In this document: piece after piece, positions 9,701 to 17,236 of the stretch | How the letters are laid out: every line of letters starts with the position of its first letter | Numbering within the stretch: the stretch's first letter is position 1 | Origin: Volucribacter amazonae | GTDB taxonomy: Bacteria > Pseudomonadota > Gammaproteobacteria > Enterobacterales > Pasteurellaceae | Assembly: GCF_029783845.1 (NCBI RefSeq) | Contig: NZ_LWID01000001.1 | Coordinates: 558,001-622,000 of the forward strand | Reading direction: 5' to 3' | Length of the DNA: 64,000 nucleotides | The notes under the pieces: model-generated | Told to the model about the DNA's origin: nothing | The model's input: the letters and a program-made list of their open reading frames with translations, nothing else | Database searches by the model: none | Position numbers and translations under genes: made by a program

Positions 9701-10220
9701 GACCTGTACGCGTTAAGCTCAAATAAAAATGTTCTGGAAAAAATTCTTGATAAAAATCCACCGCACTTTGCACATCTTGAGGGTTATTCTTCAATAATTT
9801 TTTACCCACGTCCCCCATTCGTCCGCCAGATAAAATAATAATCCCCTCACGGTGTTGCACTAACCACTGCTGATCAATATAAGGCAAATCCGTATAACCA
9901 CGCTGATAAGCCTTAGACAGCAACATAATAATATTTTGATAGCCCTGATTATTTTTTGCCAGCAAAGTTAATTCAAATCGCTCATCGCCTAATAATTCAC
10001 TTTTGACTAGTACATCGGTACCAATAATGGGTTTAATCCCAGCTGATAAAGCCTCGCCATAAAAACGAACTAAGCCACAAAAATTGGTAAAATCCGTTAA
10101 TGCCATTGCGACCATATTATTTTCTACACAGGTTTTTACCAAAGGTTTCACTTTGGTAATACCATTAACCATAGAAAAATCACTATGTACACGCAAATGA
10201 ACAAAACGCGGTTGAGCCAT
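6744..10220 (-). CDS. dnaE: DNA polymerase III alpha subunit DnaE
   Basis: The 1158-residue replicative polymerase (E. coli 1160). In order: PHP domain beginning FVHLRVHSDFSMVNG; palm with GPGRGSGAGSLVAYAL and the catalytic aspartates in MPDFDVDFCMDGRD (about residues 400-415); fingers with GKHAGGVVIS and LALDD; helix-hairpin-helix region; the clamp-binding motif QQDMFGV near residue 920; an OB-fold (TVSGLLVNVRF...DDRSGRLDITLF); and a C-terminal domain. In E. coli dnaE sits in a lipid A cluster; here it stands alone between a repeat element and rho. Confidence 0.97.
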   Translation of the reverse strand: MAQPRFVHLRVHSDFSMVNGITKVKPLVKTCVENNMVAMALTDFTNFCGLVRFYGEALSAGIKPIIGTDVLVKSELLGDERFELTLLAKNNQGYQNIIMLLSKAYQRGYTDLPYIDQQWLVQHREGIIILSGGRMGDVGKKLLKNNPQDVQSAVDFYQEFFPEHFYLSLTRTGRPEEEIYIQEALALAKQHQLPVVATNDVCFLQSEDFEAHEIRVAIHDGFTLDDPKRPKLYSNQQYFRSEQEMCQLFADIPSALENTLLIAQRCNVTIRLGEYFLPKFPTGELTTEEFLIKKSREGLEQRLAFLFPDEKERLARRKEYDDRLQVELDVINQMGFPGYFLIVMEFIQWSKDNDIPVGPGRGSGAGSLVAYALKITDLDPLEFDLLFERFLNPERVSMPDFDVDFCMDGRDRVIEHVAEMYGRDAVSQIITFGTMAAKAVIRDVGRVLSHPYGFVDRIAKLVPADPGMTLAKAFDAEPQLQVVYDSDEEIKELIDMARKLEGVVRNAGKHAGGVVISPTTITDFSPIYCDAEGKHPVTHFDKNDVEYAGLVKFDFLGLRTLTIIKWALDMVNERLSKEGKPLVDINAIALDDEESFKLLLNAETTAVFQLESRGMKDLIKRLKPDCFEDIIALVALFRPGPLQSGMVDNFIRRKHGEEEISYPDAEYQHPSLQPILEPTYGIILYQEQVMQIAQVLAGYTLGGADLLRRAMGKKKPEEMAKQRSVFEEGAVKNGIDGNLAMKIFDLVEKFAGYGFNKSHSAAYALVSYQTLWLKAHYPAEFMAAVMTSEMHNTEKIVGLYDECLRMNLKVLPPDINRGKYHFSVNDNGEIVYGIGAIKGVGEGPIEELITAREKGGVFKDLFDLCARIDLKKINRRTFENLILSGAFDKLGPHRAALSKNLEDALKASDQHAKDAAIGQQDMFGVLTESPEDVEIAYAHTPKWSEKVILDGERETLGLYFTNHPISRLLKELSHYSPVRLKDLVPNYRGQLTTVSGLLVNVRFAVTKKGNRLGIATLDDRSGRLDITLFGEALDNFAEKLQKDTVVIATGQVSFDDFTQGLKMTVRELMTLDEARSRYAKSLAICLTEQQITPAFIKQFKSIIQPYSEGTLPIHIYYQSSQGRALIKLGIQWYIRPTDELLTQLENMLGENSVELEFE

Positions 10221-10293
10221 AACAAATCCTTGATAAATAAAAAAGTGCGGTCTATTTTAGCGAAATTTTTTATAACAAAAAAGCGGAAACAAA

Positions 10294-10314
10294 ATGGGCG
10301 AGAAGCTCGCCCAT
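10294..10314 (-). terminator. intrinsic terminator after rho
   Basis: Perfect 9-bp stem ATGGGCGAG/CTCGCCCAT with a three-base loop. On the minus strand it is followed by TTTTGTTT. It lies 13 bases past the rho stop codon. Confidence 0.7.
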
Positions 10315-10327
10315 TGAAGAAAAGAAA

Positions 10328-11590
10328 TTAAGAACGTTTCATGATTTCAAAAAATTCATCATTGGTTTTCGCCATCATTAACTTATCAATTAAGAATTCA
10401 ATGGCTTCCACTTCACCCATAGGATTAAGAATTTTACGTAAGATCCACATTTTTTGTAATTCTTCTGGAGTGGTAAGCAGATCTTCTTTACGTGTGCCTG
10501 ACGGATTGAAATCAATGGCAGGGAACACACGTTTTTCAGCGATTTTACGCGAAAGATGCAATTCCATATTCCCCGTACCTTTAAACTCTTCAAAGATCAC
10601 TTCGTCCATTTTTGAACCAGTATCCACCAAAGCAGTGGCAATAATGGTCAAGCTACCGCCCTCTTCCACATTACGCGCAGCCCCAAAGAAACGCTTAGGA
10701 CGATGCAAGGCATTAGCATCAACCCCACCAGATAAAATTTTCCCAGAAGCTGGCGTAACCGTATTATAGGCACGAGCCAAACGCGTAATAGAGTCTAATA
10801 AAATGACAACATCTTTTTTATGCTCCACTAAACGCTTGGCTTTCTCAATCACCATTTCTGCTACTTGTACATGGCGAGAAGCAGGTTCATCAAAAGTAGA
10901 AGCAATCACTTCCCCTTTCACTGAACGTTGCATTTCCGTTACTTCCTCAGGACGTTCATCGATCAGTAATACCATTAGCACACATTCTGGATAATTATGG
11001 GTAATGCTCTGAGCGATATTTTGAATTAACATGGTTTTACCTGCTTTAGGGGGAGCAACAATCAAACCACGTTGTCCTTTACCAATCGGCGAAGCTAAAT
11101 CTAAAATACGAGCAGTTAAATCTTCCGTTGAACCATTACCTCGCTCCATACGCAAGCGGTCATTAGCATGTAATGGGGTTAAGTTTTCAAAAAGGATTTT
11201 ACTACGGGAAACTTCTGGACGGTCATCATTAACCCGATCCACTTTTAATAAGGCAAAATAACGTTCCCCTTCTTTCGGCGGGCGAATTTTACCTTCAATG
11301 GTATCGCCAGTACGCAAATTAAAACGGCGAATTTGGCTTGGCGATACATAAATATCATCAGGTCCTGCTAAATAAGAACTATCACTTGAACGCAGGAAAC
11401 CAAAACCATCAGGCAAAATTTCCAACACACCTTGCCCAAAAATGTCTTCACCACTTTGAGCATGTTGTTTTAAAATCGCAAAAATAATGTCTTGTTTACG
11501 TAAACGAGCTAAATTTTCCAAGCCCATTTGTTCTTCACCAATTTTCACAAGATCAGGAACTGGTGTATTTTTTAATTCTGTAAGATTCAT
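10328..11590 (-). CDS. rho: transcription termination factor Rho
   Basis: A 420-residue hexameric RNA helicase. The N-terminal RNA-binding domain (GVLEILPDGFGFLRS...YVSPSQIRRFNLRTGD) is followed by the ATPase with Walker A in APPKAGKT, Walker B in LMVLLIDERPEEV, the Q-loop region (SGGVDANALHRPKRFFGAARN) and ALVDTGSKMDEVIFEEFKGTGN. Length matches E. coli (419). Monocistronic, with its own terminator downstream. The 285-bp AT-rich gap upstream shows no feature I can name apart from the yciH terminator. Confidence 0.97.
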   Translation of the reverse strand: MNLTELKNTPVPDLVKIGEEQMGLENLARLRKQDIIFAILKQHAQSGEDIFGQGVLEILPDGFGFLRSSDSSYLAGPDDIYVSPSQIRRFNLRTGDTIEGKIRPPKEGERYFALLKVDRVNDDRPEVSRSKILFENLTPLHANDRLRMERGNGSTEDLTARILDLASPIGKGQRGLIVAPPKAGKTMLIQNIAQSITHNYPECVLMVLLIDERPEEVTEMQRSVKGEVIASTFDEPASRHVQVAEMVIEKAKRLVEHKKDVVILLDSITRLARAYNTVTPASGKILSGGVDANALHRPKRFFGAARNVEEGGSLTIIATALVDTGSKMDEVIFEEFKGTGNMELHLSRKIAEKRVFPAIDFNPSGTRKEDLLTTPEELQKMWILRKILNPMGEVEAIEFLIDKLMMAKTNDEFFEIMKRS

Positions 11591-11830
11591 AATTGAGGGT
11601 TATTGAGTTGATTAATGATTGTTAATATAAAGAATTGGTTAGGTAAGTTTTTAACTGGGCTAAAGTTACCATTAATTACCCACGCTGTCCAGTTTTTATC
11701 ATCATAAAAAATAAAATATTATTATAAATTAATCAAAATTGGCAACTTGAATAAAATACAAGCAAAAAATTAAATATGATTTAATAAATACACTGTGGTA
11801 CTTATAAAATTCTATTGCTACTCATTATAA

Positions 11831-11851
11831 TTGCCCCTTATATAGGGGCAA
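11831..11851 (-). terminator. possible terminator after yciH
   Basis: Stem TTGCCCC/GGGGCAA with a seven-base AT loop, 25 bases past the yciH stop. The T-tract is poor (TTATAAT), so the call is tentative. Confidence 0.45.
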
Positions 11852-11875
11852 ATACACATTGCACTCAAGTAAAAA

Positions 11876-12196
11876 TTAACCACCAGCCAATTTTACCTTA
11901 AAGCCTTTTTGTTCTAAGAGCTGTTTTAAAAGCTCACGCTTTTCCCCTTGAATTTCTATGTTAAAACCTTTTACTGCACCACCGCAACCACAACGCTTTT
12001 TCAACTCGGAAGCCAGTTTTTGCAATTCCGTTTCATTTAAATCTAGCCCTGTAATCACACTCACGCCATTGCCTTTTCGTCCACTTACTTGACGTTGAAT
12101 TCGCACAATACCGTCCGTTTTCGGTTTTTCTGGCTGAGGTTTTTGCGCTTTTATCCTGCCTGTTTGCGTAGAATAAACTAACTCATTAGTCATCAT
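11876..12196 (-). CDS. yciH: SUI1/eIF1-family protein YciH
   Basis: A 106-residue protein of the eIF1/SUI1 family, whose E. coli member can affect initiation fidelity in vitro. Seen: IQRQVSGRKGNGVSVITGLD and LKKRCGCGGAVKG, the conserved core, then IEIQGEKRELLKQLLEQKGFKVK. It follows pyrF by 17 bases, the same order as in E. coli (pyrF-yciH), so they are probably co-transcribed. Confidence 0.92.
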   Translation of the reverse strand: MMTNELVYSTQTGRIKAQKPQPEKPKTDGIVRIQRQVSGRKGNGVSVITGLDLNETELQKLASELKKRCGCGGAVKGFNIEIQGEKRELLKQLLEQKGFKVKLAGG

Positions 12197-12213
12197 TATC
12201 CCTTTATAGTAAG

Positions 12214-12906
12214 TTAATTTAACGATTGGTTAATTTTCTTCAATACCGCAACAGGATCCGTTGATTGAGTAATAGGACGTCCAATCACTAAATAATCCGA
12301 ACCAGCTTGAATTGCCTCTAATGGGGTCATAACACGCCGTTGATCGGCAAAATCACTTCCCTCAGGGCGAATACCGGGGGTAACCAATTTAAAATCTGCG
12401 CCACATTGTTCACGCAAAATCGCCACTTCTTGTGGTGAACAAACTACACCATCTAATTCAGCTCGCTGACATAATCTGGCTAAACGAATGACTTGCTCCA
12501 TCGGCGAGGTATTGATACCAATTTGCAATAAATCCACATCTTCCATACTGGTTAATACGGTTACAGCAATTAATAACGGTGCATCTTTACCATAAGGCTC
12601 TAGAATTTTTTTTGCGGTTTCCATCATTCGCAAACCACCACTCGCATGTAAATCAACCATCCAAACACCTAAATCTGCCGCAGAACGTACCGCTCTTGCC
12701 ACTGTATTTGGAATATCATGATATTTTAAATCTAAAAAAACCTGAAAATGACGTTTATGTAGTTGTTTAATGAACTCTGTACCTAAAGTAGTAAACATTT
12801 CTTTGCCAACTTTTAAGCGACATAAACTTGGATCGATTTGATCAACAAGCGCTAAGGCTTCACGTTCTGTTTCATAATCTAACGCAACAATAATTTTGCT
12901 CGACAT
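12214..12906 (-). CDS. pyrF: orotidine 5'-phosphate decarboxylase PyrF
   Basis: The 230-residue last enzyme of UMP synthesis; it decarboxylates OMP. Seen: IVALDYETEREAL, the catalytic Asp-Lys-Asp network in FLDLKYHDIPNTV, VDLHASGG, and the phosphate-binding PGIRPEG and YLVIGRPIT. It follows lapB by 21 bases in the conserved lapA-lapB-pyrF-yciH order. Confidence 0.96.
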   Translation of the reverse strand: MSSKIIVALDYETEREALALVDQIDPSLCRLKVGKEMFTTLGTEFIKQLHKRHFQVFLDLKYHDIPNTVARAVRSAADLGVWMVDLHASGGLRMMETAKKILEPYGKDAPLLIAVTVLTSMEDVDLLQIGINTSPMEQVIRLARLCQRAELDGVVCSPQEVAILREQCGADFKLVTPGIRPEGSDFADQRRVMTPLEAIQAGSDYLVIGRPITQSTDPVAVLKKINQSLN

Positions 12907-12927
12907 AATTTACCCCGTTGTTTAAGA

Positions 12928-14115
12928 CTAATTTTCAATAGTTTGTACTGGTTTAATGGTTTCCCACTGACGACAAGATGGACAATACCACATCAATTTA
13001 TGGCTACGATAACCGCAATTCGTACAATGATAAGCAAAATTTTGTCTAATTCGCTCATTTACCATATTATGCAATAAAATCAAACTTTCCTTACCACTTC
13101 CTGCTTCTGCTTCATCAATTTGATATTGGATAAAGCGGTAAAATAAATTCATACTTGGTAAACGACTAAGCTGTTGATAAAGTTTTGCTTGAGCGGCCGA
13201 TTTTCCATCTTTAGCTTCAATTAAATCTGTTAAGGCGAGTATGACATCACTGTTCGCACATTGTTGACTTGCTCGGATAAGAAATAACTCAAAATTATCA
13301 ATTTGCTGTAACTGCTGGTAACAGGATTTTAACTCCTCTAAAACTTCACCAATATAAGCTGAATTTTGCGATAAAATTTTTTCAAAATATTGTACCGCAC
13401 TTTGATAATCTCGCTGATTAATGGCTAATTTCGCCAATAATATTGAGGCTCTTGCGCAACTATTTGACACATTCAACGCCTCTAACAATAACTTTTCCGC
13501 TTGTTCAGGTGCTGATTCAAATAAACTAAAAGCATATTCGCAATAATAATGTGCAAGCTCAATATTATTTTGTTTAGGGGCAATAATAGCAAGTTTTTCC
13601 GCCACATTAATGGCTTTTTCCCACTCTTTAGTTTTTTGATAAATACGCGCTAATTGTTGTAACGCACCTTCAGCAAAATCTGGTTCATCAACTAATAAAA
13701 TATACAAATTTTCGGCTCGATCATAAAACCCTACGGTCAAAAAATCCTTAGCAAGCTGTTGCTTGGCTAATAATTTTTGTTCAAAGCTATAATCTGGGCT
13801 ACGATCCAAGGCTTGATGAATACGTAATGCACGATCTACTTCACCACGAGAACGAAATAAGTTACCTAAAGTCAGCTCAGCCTCAAAACGAGAGCCTGTA
13901 TCAATTTCATTTTCTGATTGTTGCTTTTGCAACATAGCCAAAAAGAGATCAACTGCTTTTTCCTGTTGATTTGAAAGTAAAAGGTTTACCCCCGTTACAT
14001 AATCTCGAGAAATTTTATTACTAATATCTTCCTGATCCTTTTTTGCACTACGATGCCCCATATACCAACCATAAGCCACCGCTATTGGCAAAAGCAGAAA
14101 CAGCAATTCAAGCAT
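12928..14115 (-). CDS. lapB: lipopolysaccharide assembly protein LapB (YciM)
   Basis: A 395-residue inner-membrane protein that restrains LPS synthesis by bringing LpxC to FtsH. It has an N-terminal membrane anchor (LELLFLLLPIAVAYGWYMG), a long array of TPR helices, and a C-terminal rubredoxin-like metal site with paired Cys (CTNCGY and CPSC), all as in E. coli YciM. lapA lies one base upstream. The LPS-related kdsB, lpxK and msbA are also in the window but in another cluster. Confidence 0.93.
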   Translation of the reverse strand: MLELLFLLLPIAVAYGWYMGHRSAKKDQEDISNKISRDYVTGVNLLLSNQQEKAVDLFLAMLQKQQSENEIDTGSRFEAELTLGNLFRSRGEVDRALRIHQALDRSPDYSFEQKLLAKQQLAKDFLTVGFYDRAENLYILLVDEPDFAEGALQQLARIYQKTKEWEKAINVAEKLAIIAPKQNNIELAHYYCEYAFSLFESAPEQAEKLLLEALNVSNSCARASILLAKLAINQRDYQSAVQYFEKILSQNSAYIGEVLEELKSCYQQLQQIDNFELFLIRASQQCANSDVILALTDLIEAKDGKSAAQAKLYQQLSRLPSMNLFYRFIQYQIDEAEAGSGKESLILLHNMVNERIRQNFAYHCTNCGYRSHKLMWYCPSCRQWETIKPVQTIEN

Positions 14116-14116
14116 A

Positions 14117-14407
14117 TTATTCAGCCTTGCGCACAGGAGTTAATTCACTAATTTGTTGGGCTTGACGTTTAACTTGACGTTGTAGGCTAATATTTTTGAA
14201 TTTTAATTTGAGATAGAAAAAACCTGTAATTAACCAACCAAGAATTAATCCCAAACCAAATAACAAGGCAACCAGTGTTGATAACTGGAACTGTTGTTGC
14301 GCAATAAGATAGTTAAAACTGATCACTTGATCATTGTTAGCCCCAATAGTAACAGCAACTAAAACAATAGCTAAAACAATAATCAATCCTAAAATATACT
14401 TTAACAT
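14117..14407 (-). CDS. lapA: lipopolysaccharide assembly protein LapA (YciS)
   Basis: About 96 residues with two transmembrane helices (YILGLIIVLAIVLVAVTIGA and TLVALLFGLGLILGWLITG) flanking NNDQVISFNYL, then a basic coiled C-terminus (DUF1049). It acts with LapB. I chose ATG at 14407 (MLKYILG), which has AAGGGGTG upstream and matches the length of E. coli LapA (102); the open frame extends to 14464 with a segment not seen in the family. Confidence 0.88.
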   Translation of the reverse strand: MLKYILGLIIVLAIVLVAVTIGANNDQVISFNYLIAQQQFQLSTLVALLFGLGLILGWLITGFFYLKLKFKNISLQRQVKRQAQQISELTPVRKAE

Positions 14408-14531
14408 TGGTCTTTCACCCCTTAATCCAAAACTACGCCATTCATTATGCCAAAAATACACCATAGGTTATAGCAAAATTTTTTAGAAAAATAAAATACG
14501 TATGATATAACACATAAAATAAAGCATATAA

Positions 14532-14554
14532 AAGGCGAATATTTCATTCGCCTT
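14532..14554 (-). terminator. intrinsic terminator after mdh
   Basis: Stem AAGGCGAAT/ATTCGCCTT with a five-base loop, followed on the minus strand by a T-rich tract (TTTTATATG). It lies 25 bases past the mdh stop. Confidence 0.7.
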
Positions 14555-14578
14555 ATTAACAAAAAAACCGTCAATGTA

Positions 14579-15514
14579 TTATTGATTAACGAAATTCTCG
14601 CCTAATTCAATATCTGCTCGCAATGTGGCTAACATATTTTCTAAAGCTGTTTGCTCAAATGTACTTAATGAACCAACTGGTAAAATTTCTTCTACCCCTT
14701 CTTTACCTAAACGCACAGGTTGAGCAAAGAAACGGGCATATTCGCCATTACCTTCCACATAGGTACATTCAACAACAGACTCACCACTTAAGCCTTTCAC
14801 TAAAGAACGAGCAAAACGTGCGGCGGCTTGAGCCATTGACAAGGTGGCAGATCCCCCGCCAGCCTTGGCTTCTACTACTTCTGTTCCAGCATTTTGAATA
14901 CGCTGAGTTAATGCGGATACTTCTTCATCGCTCCAATTTACACCATTCACTTGGGATAATAATGGTAAAATTGTAACACCTGAATGCCCGCCAATAACAG
15001 GTACATTTACCTTATCAATATCCAACCCTTTAAGCTCAGCCACAAAAGTTTCCGAACGCAATACATCTAAAGTCGTTACGCCAAACAATTTACGTTTATC
15101 ATAGACCCCTGCTTTTTTCAACACTTCAGCCGCAATAGCAACAGTCGTATTCACAGGATTGGTAATAATCCCCACACAGGCTTTTGGGCAAACCGTTGCA
15201 ATTTTTTCCACTAAATTACGTACAATTCCCGCATTAATGTTAAATAAATCGGAACGATCCATGCCTGGCTTTCTTGCTACTCCAGCAGAAATTAACACCA
15301 CATCAGCACCTTGTAATGCTGGTGTTGGATCTTCGCCTGCAAACCCCACGACCTTTACTGCGGTAGGAATATGACTCACATCAGCCGCAACCCCCGGTGT
15401 AATAGGGGCAATATCGTATAAAGATAATTCTGAACCTGATGGTAATTGTAATTTTAATAATAATGCTAATGCTTGACCAATACCACCTGCGGCACCTAAA
15501 ACGGCAACTTTCAT
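14579..15514 (-). CDS. mdh: NAD-dependent malate dehydrogenase
   Basis: A 311-residue enzyme interconverting malate and oxaloacetate. Seen: the Rossmann loop GAAGGIGQALALLL at the N-terminus, the substrate arginines in SAGVARKPGMDRSDL, ITNPVNTTVAIAAEVLK, and the catalytic His in GGHSGVTILPL. It is divergent from argR with a 218-bp spacer, the same pairing as in enteric bacteria and Haemophilus. Confidence 0.96.
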   Translation of the reverse strand: MKVAVLGAAGGIGQALALLLKLQLPSGSELSLYDIAPITPGVAADVSHIPTAVKVVGFAGEDPTPALQGADVVLISAGVARKPGMDRSDLFNINAGIVRNLVEKIATVCPKACVGIITNPVNTTVAIAAEVLKKAGVYDKRKLFGVTTLDVLRSETFVAELKGLDIDKVNVPVIGGHSGVTILPLLSQVNGVNWSDEEVSALTQRIQNAGTEVVEAKAGGGSATLSMAQAAARFARSLVKGLSGESVVECTYVEGNGEYARFFAQPVRLGKEGVEEILPVGSLSTFEQTALENMLATLRADIELGENFVNQ

Positions 15515-15676
15515 AGAAGACTCCTTTAATAATTAATCATTAAGACACACAGGGTTATAGTGTAAAATGGCAAGCAATGAAATTCAACGAGATTAATTCA
15601 ATATTGCGATCTAGTGCAAATTTTCGCAATAATTTTTTCTTTACTAGGCAAAATTTTTAACTTTTTATTGCTATTT

Positions 15677-15694
15677 TCTGCATTTTTATGCAAA
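15677..15694. promoter_or_regulatory. ARG box (ArgR operator)
   Basis: TCTGCATTTTTATGCAAA fits the 18-bp ARG-box consensus at 16 of 18 positions, and the two departures are symmetric. A weaker second box would occupy 15698-15715, exactly three bases away, the spacing of paired ARG boxes. It lies 38 bp before the argR start codon, so autoregulation is likely. Confidence 0.6.
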
Positions 15695-15732
15695 ATTTAT
15701 GCACTTTTGATTAATAGAACTTGGCTAATTTT

Positions 15733-16197
15733 ATGTCAGATAAACTTGATAATCTACAAACGGCATTTAAACATTTATTATCTCAACAACGTTTTGGCTC
15801 ACAAAGCGAAATCGTCAATGCTTTACAGGAACTTGGTTTTAGCCAAATTAATCAATCCAAAGTTTCACGTATGCTAACCAAATTTGGCGCTGTACGCACC
15901 CGTAATAGCCGTATGGAAATGGTCTATTGTTTACCCGCTGAACTTAGTGTCCCCAATACCAGTAGCCCATTAAAAAATCTTGTATTGGATATTGACTATA
16001 ATGCCATGTTAATTGTAGTAAAAACCACCCCGGGTGCCGCTCAATTAATTGCCCGTTTATTAGATTCATTAGGCAAAACTGATGGTATTTTAGGTACAAT
16101 CGCTGGCGATGATACCATTTTCATTACGCCAACTAAAGAAACAAAAATAGAGCAACTAATAACAAACATTCAACAGCTTTTTGATAACTCATTATAA
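15733..16197 (+). CDS. argR: arginine repressor ArgR
   Basis: A 154-residue hexameric repressor of arginine genes. N-terminal winged-helix DNA-binding domain with the recognition segment SQSEIVNALQELGF...NQSKVSRMLTKFGAVRTRN, then the C-terminal oligomerization and arginine-binding domain with GTIAGDDTIFI. I chose ATG at 15733 (MSDKLDN), since the open frame otherwise starts at a TTG at 15721. An ARG box lies upstream. Confidence 0.95.
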   Translation: MSDKLDNLQTAFKHLLSQQRFGSQSEIVNALQELGFSQINQSKVSRMLTKFGAVRTRNSRMEMVYCLPAELSVPNTSSPLKNLVLDIDYNAMLIVVKTTPGAAQLIARLLDSLGKTDGILGTIAGDDTIFITPTKETKIEQLITNIQQLFDNSL

Positions 16198-16203
16198 GAA
16201 AAA

Positions 16204-17100
16204 ATGATGAAAGTCTTTATCACTGGTGCAACAGGATTAGTTGGGCAACAGCTTACTAAACGCTTACTCCAACAACAATATCAAATCACAATATTGACAC
16301 GCTCAGCCCAAAGAGCCAAACAATTATTTGCCGATAAAGTGAGCATTTGCACCAATCTCACTGATTATCAAAACTTTAATACTTTTGATGCCATTATTAA
16401 TTTAGCAGGCGAACCTATTTTTCAACATTATTGGACAAATAAGCAAAAACAAAAATTAACTGATAGTCGTGTTCAACTCACACAACAATTAGTACAACGC
16501 ATTAATCAAAGCCAAACACCACCTCATACATTTATATCAGGATCAGCAATGGGTTACTATGGGGATTGTGGTCAACAAAAAATAGATGAAAACACCAAAA
16601 ATGGCGATCAATTCCCCGCTCGACTTTGCCTACAATGGGAACAAACAGCTTGCAATGCCCAAACACGAGTATGCTTACTACGAACAGGCATTGTACTAGC
16701 AAAACAAGGCGGTGCATTAAAAGCAATGCTCCCTCTCTATCGTGCTGGCTTGGCAGGCAAACTAGGTAACGGAAAACAATATTGGGCTTGGATCAGCCTT
16801 GAAGATATGGTCAATGGTATTCTTTTTCTATTACATAATCCCAACTGCCAAGGCAGTTTTAATATGGTTTCACCTTATCCCGTAACCAATCAAGAATTTA
16901 ATCGTATATTAGCCCAATTCGTCAAACGCCCAGCAATAATAACCGTACCTCGTTGCTTACTAACATTGCTCTTAGGCGAACGTGCACAATTATTATTAGA
17001 TAGCCAAAAAGCTTATCCCATGAAATTGCTATCCATGGGATTTCAATTTAGTTATCCTAAATTGAAATTAGCATTACCAAAAATTTTGGCGAAAGATTAA
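16204..17100 (+). CDS. NAD(P)-dependent epimerase-like protein (YfcH/SDR39U1 family)
   Basis: A 298-residue atypical short-chain dehydrogenase. The N-terminal KVFITGATGLVGQQLTKRLL is a nucleotide-binding motif, and INLAGEPIF, FISGSAMGYYGD and the C-terminal DUF1731-like segment (ALLDSQKAYPMKLLSMGFQFSYP) are typical of the TIGR01777 group. The substrate is unknown. It starts six bases after argR and may share its transcript. Confidence 0.83.
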   Translation: MMKVFITGATGLVGQQLTKRLLQQQYQITILTRSAQRAKQLFADKVSICTNLTDYQNFNTFDAIINLAGEPIFQHYWTNKQKQKLTDSRVQLTQQLVQRINQSQTPPHTFISGSAMGYYGDCGQQKIDENTKNGDQFPARLCLQWEQTACNAQTRVCLLRTGIVLAKQGGALKAMLPLYRAGLAGKLGNGKQYWAWISLEDMVNGILFLLHNPNCQGSFNMVSPYPVTNQEFNRILAQFVKRPAIITVPRCLLTLLLGERAQLLLDSQKAYPMKLLSMGFQFSYPKLKLALPKILAKD

Positions 17101-17236
17101 AAAATACAAAACATTTTCTACGATTTATCAAATTTGAGCTTACCGCCATAATTGGATTTCCAACATTAGGTTATATCGTCCCCCACAAATTTCCGCTATA
17201 ATAAGCAAATTTTGACAAAGTAATTGAGGTTTTTTT

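Noticed and set aside
15603..15630. CRP or CRP-S site before mdh
   Set aside because: The TGCGA half is present but the right half fits poorly at N6, and the symmetric repeat has a 14-base spacer, which CRP does not use.
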